A DNA stretch of 64,000 nucleotides. It comes from UBA5336 sp039818165. Its GTDB lineage: Bacteria; Pseudomonadota; Alphaproteobacteria; Caulobacterales; Hyphomonadaceae. The translations under genes were made by a program, and so were the position numbers. Under the pieces are notes generated by a model that was not told where the DNA came from, did not search any database, and saw only the letters and a program-made list of their open reading frames with translations. Shown here piece by piece: positions 8,458 to 17,062 of this stretch. Positions within the stretch are counted from its first letter, which is position 1. The number at the start of each line of letters is the position of its first letter. The stretch lies in assembly GCA_039818165.1 (NCBI GenBank), contig JBCBUL010000008.1, forward strand, positions 28,548 to 92,547. Reading direction: 5' to 3'.

Positions 8458-8533
8458 TGGTGCCGGCTGAGGGACTCGAACCCCCGACCCCCTGATTACA
8501 AATCAGGTGCTCTACCAGCTGAGCTAAGCCGGC
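8458..8533 (-). tRNA. tRNA-Thr(UGU)
   Basis: Read on the minus strand from 8533, the sequence folds as a tRNA. The acceptor arm GCCGGCT pairs with AGCCGGC, the D arm is TAGCTCAGCTGGTAGAGCA, the anticodon stem CTGAT/ATCAG has loop TTGTA with anticodon TGT, and the T arm has GGTTCGAGTCC. The discriminator A is followed by an encoded CCA (8458-8460). Anticodon UGU decodes ACA threonine codons. A T-rich run (CTTTTTC) follows the 3' end and may help termination. Confidence 0.97.
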
Positions 8534-8655
8534 GACCAAGGCGCGCTTTCTATGCCGAGCGGTCGGGGCATGCAAGGCTTTCGATGCTTGACCGTAAAAA
8601 CTCTACAGCCTAGCGACTGCGCGCAGGAATTCTGCCGCTTGGGGAGTCTGGCTTT

Positions 8656-9822
8656 ATGAGCACTGAACACGTATCGGCGCAGCGGCAAATCCTGCCGGAC
8701 CTCGTCCGCGCCGTTGCGTTGATGGGCATTGCCGTGGTGAACTCGACGGTATTTGCCTACCCGATGGAGACAGGGCTTTTCGGCGCGCCGTCCAGCGGCG
8801 CAGTGAATTTGGGGTCAGCCTACGGCATGTACTGGCTTGCCGCCGGAAAGTTTTATGCCCTGTTTTCCCTCATGTTCGGCGTCAGCCTTTTTTATCAAAT
8901 GGGCGCTGCCGACCGGGCTGATGCGAATTTCTCACGCCGTCAGACACGTCGACTTATCGGCTTGGGGCTAATTGGGTTGATCCACTATACATTCTTTTTC
9001 CTGGGGGACATTCTCGTCACCTATGCCCTTTTGGGGGCGCTATTGCTGACCCAGATCAATGCATCTGAGAAGACACTTATCCGCATCGGCGTCGGTTTCA
9101 TTCTGCTGCAGGTATTGGTGCTTCTGGCATTCGCGGGTTTGTTCGCCGGAATTGAGGCCATCAAACCTGGCTTGATGGCCAAGAAGATGAGTCTGTCACT
9201 TGATGGCGCGGTTGAAGCTTTCTCAACCGGCAGCTTCCTCGACCAGGCACTCTTCAGGATCTCGTCTTACGCTGACATTTTGCCCAGCGTGTTGATGTCC
9301 CAGGGCGTTGCAACGTTCGGGTATTTTTGTCTCGGCCTCGCCTTTGCCCGCAAGGGATGGATCTCCGACCCAAGCGCAGCCATTTGGAGCCGTGCGCGAT
9401 TGATTTTCCTGCCCATTGGCCTTTTGGTCGGGGCCGCAGGGGCTTGGCTCGTGCTCCAGGCTGACAACGGATTTGATGCCATGATGATGCTGGGGATGGC
9501 CGTGATGTTCCTGGCAGCGCCAGCCCAGTCTCTCGGCTACGCCGGACTTCTCGCCGGGCTCGCCAAGCGGCCAGGACCGTTGGTGACCTTTGTTTCGAAA
9601 GCCGGTCAAGCGTCGATGACCGCCTATCTGGCCCAGTCTGTGATCATGACGTCCGTCTTTTCCGGCTGGGGCTTTGGCCTCTACAGTCAACTTCCCGCCG
9701 CGCAAGTCATAGCCATTGGCGCAGGCACTGCCCTATTCACCATTCTGGCTACTGCCACCTGGATGTGCTTCTTCAAACGCGGCCCGGTGGAGACGCTGTT
9801 TCGGGCCTGGACTTACGGTTAA
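8656..9822 (+). CDS. DUF418 domain-containing integral membrane protein
   Basis: A 388-residue polytopic membrane protein of the YeiB/DUF418 type. It begins RQILPDLVRAVALMGIAVVN, the usual opening of this family, followed by repeated hydrophobic helices and MFGVSLFYQMG near residue 80. The DUF418 region is in the C-terminal half (PLVTFVSKAGQASMTAYLAQSV), with a final ATWMCFFKRGPVETLFRAWTYG, split here by family convention into helix plus the conserved GPxExLxR tail. Function is unknown; members are thought to be transporters or acyltransferase-3-like. GGAG stands at good spacing before the ATG. It is transcribed away from the tRNA. Confidence 0.88.
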   Translation: MSTEHVSAQRQILPDLVRAVALMGIAVVNSTVFAYPMETGLFGAPSSGAVNLGSAYGMYWLAAGKFYALFSLMFGVSLFYQMGAADRADANFSRRQTRRLIGLGLIGLIHYTFFFLGDILVTYALLGALLLTQINASEKTLIRIGVGFILLQVLVLLAFAGLFAGIEAIKPGLMAKKMSLSLDGAVEAFSTGSFLDQALFRISSYADILPSVLMSQGVATFGYFCLGLAFARKGWISDPSAAIWSRARLIFLPIGLLVGAAGAWLVLQADNGFDAMMMLGMAVMFLAAPAQSLGYAGLLAGLAKRPGPLVTFVSKAGQASMTAYLAQSVIMTSVFSGWGFGLYSQLPAAQVIAIGAGTALFTILATATWMCFFKRGPVETLFRAWTYG

Positions 9823-9944
9823 CGCGTCCTCTCAAATTCCATCAAACCATCACGCGGTGGTCATGTTTGCCTCCATGCGCGCACATTCTGGCCACGGACC
9901 GGCGAGAAACTTGCAACCAAGCCGATGGAAGAAAGGGCTTGGAT

Positions 9945-10376
9945 ATGAGAGTTTCATTTTTGGCATCTGCCATGGCCGCCCTGGCCGTTTTTGCTGCGCC
10001 GTCCGCCACAGCCGGTGAGTTTATCGGTGATCTGGATTGCAGCGCGAAGGACGTGGTTGTGTATTTTGCGCCCGGTGAAGCGACACTTACACCGGCTGCG
10101 GAGGCCTTGCTCGATCACATAGCCGATCTGGCAAATCCGTGCACGCTGACATCGGTGGAAACGGAAGCCTGGGCCTTCGATGCTATCGAACCCGAAGCAG
10201 CAGATGCCCTGGCCGAAGCGCGCAAGATTTCCGTTCTTTCTGCGTTGGCTGAGCGGAGTTTGATCGCTCGCGCCCATGTTCAAATGCCATCGCAGCTCAG
10301 TGAAGCCGACCGGGATATGCCCGTGGGCCGATCGGTTTATGCAACGCTTCGCCTGGCAGTTCCGAGCGTCGGATAA
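9945..10376 (+). CDS. Small exported protein, OmpA-C-like fold possible
   Basis: A 143-residue protein with a clear Sec signal peptide (MRVSFLASAMAALAVFAAPSATAG). The start at 9945 was chosen because it gives this signal and has GAAAGG upstream; the frame is open further 5' without coding character. The mature part has DVVVYFAPGEATLTPAAEALLDHIADLA, split as strand plus helix, then RKISVLSALAERSLI and a final TLRLAVP strand, which recalls the beta-alpha-beta layout of OmpA/MotB peptidoglycan-binding domains. The usual NxxLSxxRA motif is not intact. Two Cys (in LDCSAK and NPCTL) could form a disulfide. Function unknown. Confidence 0.7.
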   Translation: MRVSFLASAMAALAVFAAPSATAGEFIGDLDCSAKDVVVYFAPGEATLTPAAEALLDHIADLANPCTLTSVETEAWAFDAIEPEAADALAEARKISVLSALAERSLIARAHVQMPSQLSEADRDMPVGRSVYATLRLAVPSVG

Positions 10377-10470
10377 CTCCAGGCGAGGGCCGGGTCACAG
10401 CCTGGGTTTGCAACACCAAGCCGCGCGCGTATGAGTGCGGCTTGTCGTACATCCGCCTGGACCAAACCCC

Positions 10471-12204
10471 ATGACCAACACTGGCACACGCCGAATCCTG
10501 ATCACGTCTGCCCTGCCATACATCAATGGCATCAAGCATCTGGGCAACCTCGCCGGGTCCATGCTTCCGGCAGATGTCTATGCCCGCGTGATGCGTTTGA
10601 TCGACCATGAGGTCGTCTATATTTGCGCCACGGACGAGCATGGAACACCAGCTGAACTCGCGGCTCAGAAAGCCGGCGTTTCCGTGCGTGAGTATTGCGA
10701 TGCACAACACGAGATTCAGCGCGCCGCGGGGGAAGCTTTCGCGCTGTCCTACGACCATTTCGGTCGCTCATCTGCCGCGTCAAACCATGTACTGACTCAG
10801 AACTTCGCTCACGCCCTAGAGGCCAACGGATTGATCGAGGAACGGGTTTCGACGCAAATCTATGATGTTGAAGCAGGCCGCTTTTTACCCGACCGGTATG
10901 TGGAAGGCACCTGCCCCCATTGCGGGTTTGAAAAAGCGCGCGGTGACCAATGTGACAATTGCGGGCGTCTGCTCGACCCAATGGATCTCAAGGATCCCTA
11001 TTCCGCAGTTTCGGGGTCAAAGAATGTCGAGCCCCGAGAAACGCGCCACCTTTTTCTGCTTCAGTCAAAACTTGAAGCCGACATTCGAGAGTGGGTGGAA
11101 GCTAGCGATCACTGGCCCAGTCTGGCGCGGTCCATTGCACTGAAATGGCTCGATGAAGGCCTTCGAGACCGCGCCATTACCCGCGACCTCTCCTGGGGTG
11201 TGCCCGTGACTCGTCCCGACGGCTCCATTCGCGAGGGCTTTGAGGACAAGGTCTTTTATGTCTGGTTCGACGCGCCCATTGAATACATCGCAGCCACGCA
11301 GGACTGGGCCGAAAGGCGGGGCCAGCCCGAGGCCTGGAAACCGCTCTGGGACACCGAGGCCGGTGCGCGCGAGACCGAGTACGTCCAGCTCATGGGCAAG
11401 GACAATGTGGCGTTCCACACGGTGAGTTTCCCAGCCACCCTGATCGGATCGCGGCAACCCTGGAAACTCGTCGACAAGCTGAAGGCCTTCAACTGGGTCA
11501 CCTGGTATGGCGGGAAATTCTCAACCTCAGAAAACCGCGGCGTCTTCATGGACCAAGCGCTCGATTTGCTGCCCGCAGACTATTGGCGCTGGTACCTGAC
11601 GGCCAATGCGCCGGAGGGTTCTGACGCAGCCTTCACCTGGGAAGGCTTTCAGGCCGCCGTAAATTCGGACCTTGCCAACGTGCTGGGCAATTTCGTCAAC
11701 CGCATCACCAAGTACACCAAATCCAAGTTCGACGGAAAGGTGCCGGGCGAAGGTCAGGCGGGAGAAGATGAAGCCTGGATCGCCGAGGAACTCTCAGCAC
11801 GCCTGAAGGCCCTGACGGAACACTACGAAGCCATGGAATTCCGCAAAGCGGCCGCCGAAACGCGCGCGATCTGGGCGGCTGGCAATGAGTATCTCACACG
11901 CGCTGAACCTTGGGTGAAGTATAAATCCGATGTGGACGCGGCCGCCATTGGTGTGCGCACCGGGCTGAACCTCGCCGCCATATTCGGCATTATTGCTCAA
12001 CCCATCATTCCTAGTGCCTCCGCTAAGATACTGGACGCTTTGGGCATTCCTGACGCCAATCGAAAGTGGCCGAGCGCTGATGATGCGGGACTGCTCGACG
12101 CTCTGCCTCACGGTCTGGAGATTACGCCACCGGATGTCCTGTTCCAGAAAATTGAAGACGAGCAAGTGGCCGAATGGACGGAGCGATTTGGGGGAGAGGC
12201 CTGA
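10471..12204 (+). CDS. metG: Methionyl-tRNA synthetase
   Basis: A 577-residue class I aminoacyl-tRNA synthetase charging tRNA-Met. The HIGH-type motif appears in ALPYINGIKHLGNLAG (about residues 14-29). The zinc knuckle is CPHCGFEKARGDQCDNCG with four Cys. KFSTSENRGVF is the KMSKS equivalent. The C-terminal anticodon-binding helices end without the dimerisation EMAP-type domain found in many longer MetRSs. The ATG at 10471 (MTNTGTRRILITSALP) is preferred; an upstream in-frame start would add 12 unlikely residues. The next gene begins at the base after the stop. Confidence 0.96.
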   Translation: MTNTGTRRILITSALPYINGIKHLGNLAGSMLPADVYARVMRLIDHEVVYICATDEHGTPAELAAQKAGVSVREYCDAQHEIQRAAGEAFALSYDHFGRSSAASNHVLTQNFAHALEANGLIEERVSTQIYDVEAGRFLPDRYVEGTCPHCGFEKARGDQCDNCGRLLDPMDLKDPYSAVSGSKNVEPRETRHLFLLQSKLEADIREWVEASDHWPSLARSIALKWLDEGLRDRAITRDLSWGVPVTRPDGSIREGFEDKVFYVWFDAPIEYIAATQDWAERRGQPEAWKPLWDTEAGARETEYVQLMGKDNVAFHTVSFPATLIGSRQPWKLVDKLKAFNWVTWYGGKFSTSENRGVFMDQALDLLPADYWRWYLTANAPEGSDAAFTWEGFQAAVNSDLANVLGNFVNRITKYTKSKFDGKVPGEGQAGEDEAWIAEELSARLKALTEHYEAMEFRKAAAETRAIWAAGNEYLTRAEPWVKYKSDVDAAAIGVRTGLNLAAIFGIIAQPIIPSASAKILDALGIPDANRKWPSADDAGLLDALPHGLEITPPDVLFQKIEDEQVAEWTERFGGEA

Positions 12205-12825
12205 TTGCCCCTTCAAAACCGCGTCGATCCGTTTTCGCGCATCCATGCGGTCCCCGCGCGGGGCATGTTTACTGGAAACCGCGGCATTCTGCATGACCCG
12301 GAAACGCAGACCCTGAAGAAGCAGAGCTGGGCCACGGAGGGCTGGGTGATTTGTACCCTCGCGCCCCTTTCCGGCCGGGAAAAACGTAAAAGACTGATGT
12401 CTCGCGGCAGGTGGACAGAATTGTTCTTCCTCGACGAAGCCGTCGGACTCGCTGCCGGTCATCGCCCCTGCCATGCCTGCCGGAAAGAGGACGCTGTGGC
12501 GTTTCGCGATGCGGTCGGCGTGACCCGATTGAGCGAACTAAGCACACTCATCAACACCGAAATGAAGCCGCACCTGCGGGTTCGCAACCCGATGTCCAGA
12601 ACGTACTGCAATCCCAATGACCTGCCGGATGGGGCTTTCTTTGCGCTGGGCGCGCAGTCCTTCCTTGTCTGGCAAGGTGCAGCGAGGCGCTTCTCGTGGT
12701 CGGGCTACGGCCCCGCCCAGCCGCTTCCGGAGCGCGCCGTGCGCCTGACACCGGCAATCACATGCCGTGCATTGGCACATGGCTATCTGCCAGCAATGCA
12801 TCCCAGTATTGTTCACGGGGCCTGA
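12205..12825 (+). CDS. Conserved protein of unknown function
   Basis: A 206-residue protein starting at a TTG directly abutting the metG stop, with GGGGAGAG just upstream, so probably translated from the metG message. It contains GMFTGNRGILHD near the N terminus, GRWTELFFLDEAVGLAAGHRPCHACR in the middle (split: TELFFLDEA and GHRPCHACR) and PHLRVRNPMSRTYCNPNDLP with a further Cys. Proteins with the FFLDEA plus GHRPC(F/H)xCR pattern occur in many alphaproteobacteria but I know of no assigned function. The CxxC and neighbouring His/Cys could bind metal. No signal peptide or membrane helix. Confidence 0.78.
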   Translation: MPLQNRVDPFSRIHAVPARGMFTGNRGILHDPETQTLKKQSWATEGWVICTLAPLSGREKRKRLMSRGRWTELFFLDEAVGLAAGHRPCHACRKEDAVAFRDAVGVTRLSELSTLINTEMKPHLRVRNPMSRTYCNPNDLPDGAFFALGAQSFLVWQGAARRFSWSGYGPAQPLPERAVRLTPAITCRALAHGYLPAMHPSIVHGA

Positions 12826-12893
12826 CACCTTGCCGCTCGGCCCACCAAAGCCTACCACCTGCAAAAGAGGCGACGAGACGGGGACTGGATGAC

Positions 12894-13511
12894 ATGGGCA
12901 TAGCGGAAGACACACTGATTTGGGGCCTGGCAGCGCTCTGCGGATACCTCGCAGGCTCCATTCCCTTTGGCCTGGTCCTGACGCGATCAGCAGGCATCGA
13001 TCTCCGATCCATCGGCTCGGGCAATATTGGCGCAACAAATGTCCTTCGCAGTGGGCGAAAAGACCTCGCCCTTGCCACCTTGCTGCTCGACAGTTTGAAG
13101 GCCGGACTGGTCGCTCTGGCATTCGCCCTGGTGTTTGATACGCGCGTGGGGTTTGTAGCCGGAGCCGCGGCTTTCTTCGGGCATTGCTACCCTGTGTGGC
13201 TTGGCTTCAAGGGCGGCAAGGGCGTTGCCACCTATGCCGGGCTGCTGGCATTTGTGAGCTGGAAAGGCTTGCTCTTCGCCGCGCCGGTTTGGCTGGGATT
13301 GTTCGCCCTTTTTCGTATCTCGTCTCTCTCGGCTCTGGTGGCAGCGATTGCTGCGCCGGTGGGCGCATACATTCTGGGTGAAGACCCGTTTATTGTCGCC
13401 GGACTCGCACTTCTGTCTCTTTTGGTATTCTGGACCCATCGGAGTAACATTTCGAGACTTCTGAGCGGCAGCGAACCGCGTTTTGGAGCCGCGAAAGACT
13501 CCGAAGCATGA
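12894..13511 (+). CDS. plsY: Glycerol-3-phosphate acyltransferase PlsY
   Basis: A 205-residue membrane acyltransferase that uses acyl-phosphate to acylate glycerol-3-phosphate, the first step of phospholipid synthesis. Family motifs are all visible: GSIPFG (about 22-27), SIGSGNIGATNVLR (about 40-53), HCYPVWLGFKGGKGVAT (about 97-113) and the late WTHRSNISRLLSG. Multiple hydrophobic helices fit the seven-helix fold. Start at 12894 is the first Met giving the normal family length. Its stop overlaps the dprA start (ATGA), and plsY-dprA is a common bacterial pair. Confidence 0.95.
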   Translation: MGIAEDTLIWGLAALCGYLAGSIPFGLVLTRSAGIDLRSIGSGNIGATNVLRSGRKDLALATLLLDSLKAGLVALAFALVFDTRVGFVAGAAAFFGHCYPVWLGFKGGKGVATYAGLLAFVSWKGLLFAAPVWLGLFALFRISSLSALVAAIAAPVGAYILGEDPFIVAGLALLSLLVFWTHRSNISRLLSGSEPRFGAAKDSEA

Positions 13512-14620
13512 TTGCGCCACCGCGCAATCAGGAGGAACGCCGCGACTGGCTCAGACTGGCTCGCACCCCAAACGTCGGGCCCGTGACATTTTTCCAGCTC
13601 GTCACACGCTACAAAACACCTGCGCGCGCTTTAGACGCCCTGCCGGACCTGGCTCGAAAAGCGGGCCGCAAACGCCCCCTCAAGGCGCCTGCAATTGAAG
13701 ACATTGAAGCTGAGATGGAAGCCACTCAGAACTACGGTGCGCGACTTTTGACGGCTGCGGACGATAACTTCCCAAACCTGTTGAAAGCGCTCGCTCCCCC
13801 GCCACCTGTCCTGACAGCTCTGGGCAGGCTTGAACTCACCCACCAGCCAACCGTCGCGATTGTTGGCGCAAGAAACGCTTCGGCTGCTGGCCGAAAAATT
13901 GCCCGGGATATGGCATCGGATCTCAGCCAGGCCGGTTATGTGACGGTCTCAGGCCTCGCTCGCGGCATAGACGGGGAAGCTCACGCTGCGAGCCTGGACG
14001 GCGGTACCGTTGCCGTTCTGGGCGGAGGCGTGGATCATGTTTATCCGCCCCAACATGAACGCCTTTATGCAGCGATTGCCGCCAAGGGCCTGATCCTCTC
14101 GGAAAGTCCCTTCGGCCATCGGGCGACTGCAAAGGACTTTCCGCGCCGCAACCGATTGATCACAGGTTGCGCGCGCGGTGTGATCGTCGTCGAAGCCACG
14201 GAGAGTTCAGGATCGCTCATCTCGGCCCGCACAGCAGGCGAACAGGGCCGCGAGGTCATGGCGGTTCCGGGATCACCTCTGGATCCTCGTGCATTTGGAA
14301 CCAATCGGCTCATTCGAGACGGTGCCATATTGGTGCGCAATTGCGATGATGTTCTTGAAGTCTTGAACAGCCTGTCTCCCAAGGAGCTGTTTGCGCCACC
14401 ACCACCCGGTTTTGAGGGCGAAGACGACAGCCCCATCCCAAAGAGCCAGATCGACGCCGTCCTGGAAGCACTGACGCCCTATCCCTTGCCGATCGATGAG
14501 ATCGCGCGGTCTGTGGGACTGGGCGCTGCGCGCTGCGCTGCGATCCTCGTTGAACTGGAGTTGGCCGGAGAAGCTCACACCTTCTCCGGGGCCATGGCGG
14601 CGCGCAACGTTGGACCTTGA
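13508..14620 (+). CDS. dprA: DNA-processing protein DprA
   Basis: A 370-residue DprA/Smf protein that loads RecA on incoming single-stranded DNA during transformation. Its presence near a GTA cluster is notable because GTA recipients also need DprA. The Rossmann-like core has AIVGARNASAAGRKIARDMA, split around VGARNAS, then VSGLARGIDGEAHAASL, AVLGGGVDHVYPPQ, FPRRNRLI and SESPFG. The N terminus has a SAM-like helical region (RTPNVGPVTFFQL). The C terminus (SQIDAVLEALTPYPLPIDEIARSVGL) is the DprA winged helix. Coupled to plsY. The common downstream partner topA is absent; lptD follows instead. Confidence 0.95.
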   Translation: MIAPPRNQEERRDWLRLARTPNVGPVTFFQLVTRYKTPARALDALPDLARKAGRKRPLKAPAIEDIEAEMEATQNYGARLLTAADDNFPNLLKALAPPPPVLTALGRLELTHQPTVAIVGARNASAAGRKIARDMASDLSQAGYVTVSGLARGIDGEAHAASLDGGTVAVLGGGVDHVYPPQHERLYAAIAAKGLILSESPFGHRATAKDFPRRNRLITGCARGVIVVEATESSGSLISARTAGEQGREVMAVPGSPLDPRAFGTNRLIRDGAILVRNCDDVLEVLNSLSPKELFAPPPPGFEGEDDSPIPKSQIDAVLEALTPYPLPIDEIARSVGLGAARCAAILVELELAGEAHTFSGAMAARNVGP

Positions 14621-14633
14621 AGACACAGTTGAA

Positions 14634-14649
14634 TGAATTGGCGAATTCA
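14634..14649. promoter_or_regulatory. Short inverted repeat upstream of lptD
   Basis: TGAATT and AATTCA flank a 4-base spacer about 90 bases before the lptD start, inside the 118-base dprA-lptD gap. It could be an operator or chance symmetry. No U-run follows, so a terminator is unlikely. Confidence 0.25.
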
Positions 14650-14738
14650 CAGCGTTCGACGACTGGACGCCTGCTCCGTGAATCCCTAAGCACAACTTCG
14701 GGCAAGGGGCGACCGATCACGCCCAGTGAGAGGTCTGA

Positions 14739-16940
14739 GTGACAAAGGTGACCCGCACCATGGCCGCATTGAAGTGTGTCTTCGCTGCTACCGCGTTTGC
14801 AGTGGCGAGCCCCCTCGCCTTGGCTCAAGTTTCAGAGGGCACAAGCGACCAAAGCGAACAAGTGGTCCTTATCGCCGACGCGCTGACGGAGAATGAAGCG
14901 GAAAGCACCGTTATCGCCGAAGGTAATGTGGAAGCCAGCTATCAAGGCCGTGTCCTGAAAGCTGACCGGGTGATCTACAATCGCCTGACCAACAAGGTCC
15001 GCGCCACCGGCAATGTTATAATTCTGGACCCCGACGGCACCGAACGGTTCGCCGACGAGGTCGAAGTCAACTCGAACTTGTCTGACGGCTATGCCATCGG
15101 TTTTGCGGTGCGACTTCCCAATGGTGGCCAGGCCGTAGCCAACAGCGCGATCCGCCAGGAAGGTGGCGCAAACGCCCTCGACCAGGTCGTCTATTCCTCC
15201 TGTGAAATCTGCGAAGAAGGGGATTCCCCCACCTGGGCTTTGAGAGCTCGGCGAGCGGTTCTGGACGAAGCCGACCAGATGATCTCCTATCAGGACGCCG
15301 TCCTGGAGATCGCCGGATTTCCGGTCTTCTATCTGCCCTACTTTGCGCATCCAGATCCTTCCTCAGACCGTCGCTCCGGCCTCCTGTTTCCGGATATTGG
15401 CGTATCCAGCCGGGTCGGGCTGTTTTATCAGCAGCCCTACTATTGGGCGATTTCCGAGCACCAGGAACTCACGATCGCGCCGGAGTTCTTCGAGAAGGTG
15501 AACCCGATTCTCGAAGTGGATTATGCCAAGAGGTTCTGGTCCGGACGCCTGGATATCAATGCGTCGGTCACCCAGGAAAGCCTATTTGACGGCGATGGCG
15601 AGCGTCTCGAAGACAGCGATGACAGTGTCCGCAGTCACATATTTGCGAAGGGCCTGTTTGCGATCAACCCAACTTGGGACTGGGGATTTGGCGTTGAGCG
15701 CGCATCCGATGATCTGTATCTGCGCCGCTATGATATAGACGGTGAAGGCGACTTGCGAGGCCTCTACCAGTCACAGAACAGATCCCTGCTCAGCCAACTC
15801 TTTCTCGTTGGCCAGGATGAAGACTTTTTCAGCGAAACCGCGATCATCGCGAGCCAGGGGCTGCGCGCTTTCGACAATAACGACACGATCCCGTTGCTGG
15901 CGCCGATAATCTACACCGAGAAGCTCTACGACCTTGGCGCGTTCGGATCTGGAGGACTGCAAGCCACCGCCGCATCGGTGACCCGGGATGTCGGGGTCGA
16001 CAGTTCGCGGGTTTCCGTTGGTCTAGACTGGTCTCGTAGGACAGTCTTGCCGGGTGGTGTCCTGGCGACCCCCTTTGCGGATGCGCGCGCTGACTACTAC
16101 CGCCTGGACGAAGAAGTCTCAGGGGAAGACGAAGTCAGTCGTGCGCTCGGATCAGTTGGCATGGAGCTATCTTACCCGCTGATCCGCCGCGGCACCGGCG
16201 TAGATATCTTGATCGAGCCCGTGGCCATGGCCGCCTACGGCGTCTCGAACGCCAATGATGATGTAATTCCGATCGAGGATTCAGCCGCCTTCGAAATCGG
16301 CACGGCATCCTTGTTCGACTCAAATGGAGCGGCTGGCTACGACCTCTACGAAGGCGATGGTCGCGCCGCCGTGGGACTGCGGGCGTCGGCGCGCTGGCGC
16401 AATGGCGTATCCCTGTCGGCGGAGGGCGGGCGGCGCTGGCGATCGAGAAGCGATGACAGCTTCAATGCGTTTTCGAATCTCGAAGGTACGTCTTCCGACT
16501 GGGTCGCCGATGCTGAAATCGACCTGGGAAGCTTGTTCAAAGTCTCAGGCGGGGTTCGACTTGATGAAGATACGCTGGACACCAACCGCATTGAGGGCAG
16601 CATCAGTACCCGGTTTTGGCGGTTCAGGGGTAACGCCCAATACTACAAGCTAAGCGAAGACATCACGACGAACGGCAATGCCGAAGAAGCTGTAACTGTC
16701 AGCGCGCAGATGCGCCTGACCGACAACTGGTCTGTGCTTTATGCGCGCCAACGGGAGATCGAAGAGGGGTTTGATCGAAACCACTCGATTGGGGTGAGTT
16801 ACCGAGACGATTGCTCAGTGTTTACAATCGCCTACGAACGCCGCGACACCTCCGACAGGGAGCTGGGCCCCTCAGAGGCCCTCACCTTCCAGTTCTCATT
16901 GCTCACGCTGGGCACGTTCGGCTCTGCTGACGTCGATTAG
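14739..16940 (+). CDS. lptD: LPS-assembly protein LptD (outer-membrane translocon)
   Basis: A 733-residue outer-membrane beta-barrel that inserts lipopolysaccharide into the outer leaflet with LptE. It begins at a GTG with GAGAGG upstream; an ATG at 14760 gives a similar signal peptide ending near LALAQ. Residues about 40-200 are the periplasmic OstA/LptA-like jellyroll (AEGNVEASYQGRVLKADRV, YNRLTNKVRATGNV). A CEIC pair near residue 155 could supply disulfides. FPVFYLPYFAHPDPSSDRRSG, split at YLPYF, marks entry to the barrel, and the rest alternates strands to a final aromatic segment. Length is typical of alphaproteobacterial LptD. It heads lptD-surA-pdxA-rsmA, the order also found in E. coli. 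Confidence 0.93.
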   Translation: MTKVTRTMAALKCVFAATAFAVASPLALAQVSEGTSDQSEQVVLIADALTENEAESTVIAEGNVEASYQGRVLKADRVIYNRLTNKVRATGNVIILDPDGTERFADEVEVNSNLSDGYAIGFAVRLPNGGQAVANSAIRQEGGANALDQVVYSSCEICEEGDSPTWALRARRAVLDEADQMISYQDAVLEIAGFPVFYLPYFAHPDPSSDRRSGLLFPDIGVSSRVGLFYQQPYYWAISEHQELTIAPEFFEKVNPILEVDYAKRFWSGRLDINASVTQESLFDGDGERLEDSDDSVRSHIFAKGLFAINPTWDWGFGVERASDDLYLRRYDIDGEGDLRGLYQSQNRSLLSQLFLVGQDEDFFSETAIIASQGLRAFDNNDTIPLLAPIIYTEKLYDLGAFGSGGLQATAASVTRDVGVDSSRVSVGLDWSRRTVLPGGVLATPFADARADYYRLDEEVSGEDEVSRALGSVGMELSYPLIRRGTGVDILIEPVAMAAYGVSNANDDVIPIEDSAAFEIGTASLFDSNGAAGYDLYEGDGRAAVGLRASARWRNGVSLSAEGGRRWRSRSDDSFNAFSNLEGTSSDWVADAEIDLGSLFKVSGGVRLDEDTLDTNRIEGSISTRFWRFRGNAQYYKLSEDITTNGNAEEAVTVSAQMRLTDNWSVLYARQREIEEGFDRNHSIGVSYRDDCSVFTIAYERRDTSDRELGPSEALTFQFSLLTLGTFGSADVD

Positions 16941-17062
16941 AGGGCGTTAAAACGCTGTAATTTTTCAGCGCTGTATGCGCGAGAGACATTGCACGGTGGG
17001 AGTAGCGCAGTATGGTCCGGCAAAGCATGCTGAGCGCGATTACGCATGCTAGGAGTAACTCT

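Noticed and set aside
8458..8533. tRNA-Thr as an integration site for the phage-like genes
   Set aside because: Three kilobases of ordinary metabolic genes lie between, and no repeated tRNA 3' fragment was found near the head genes.
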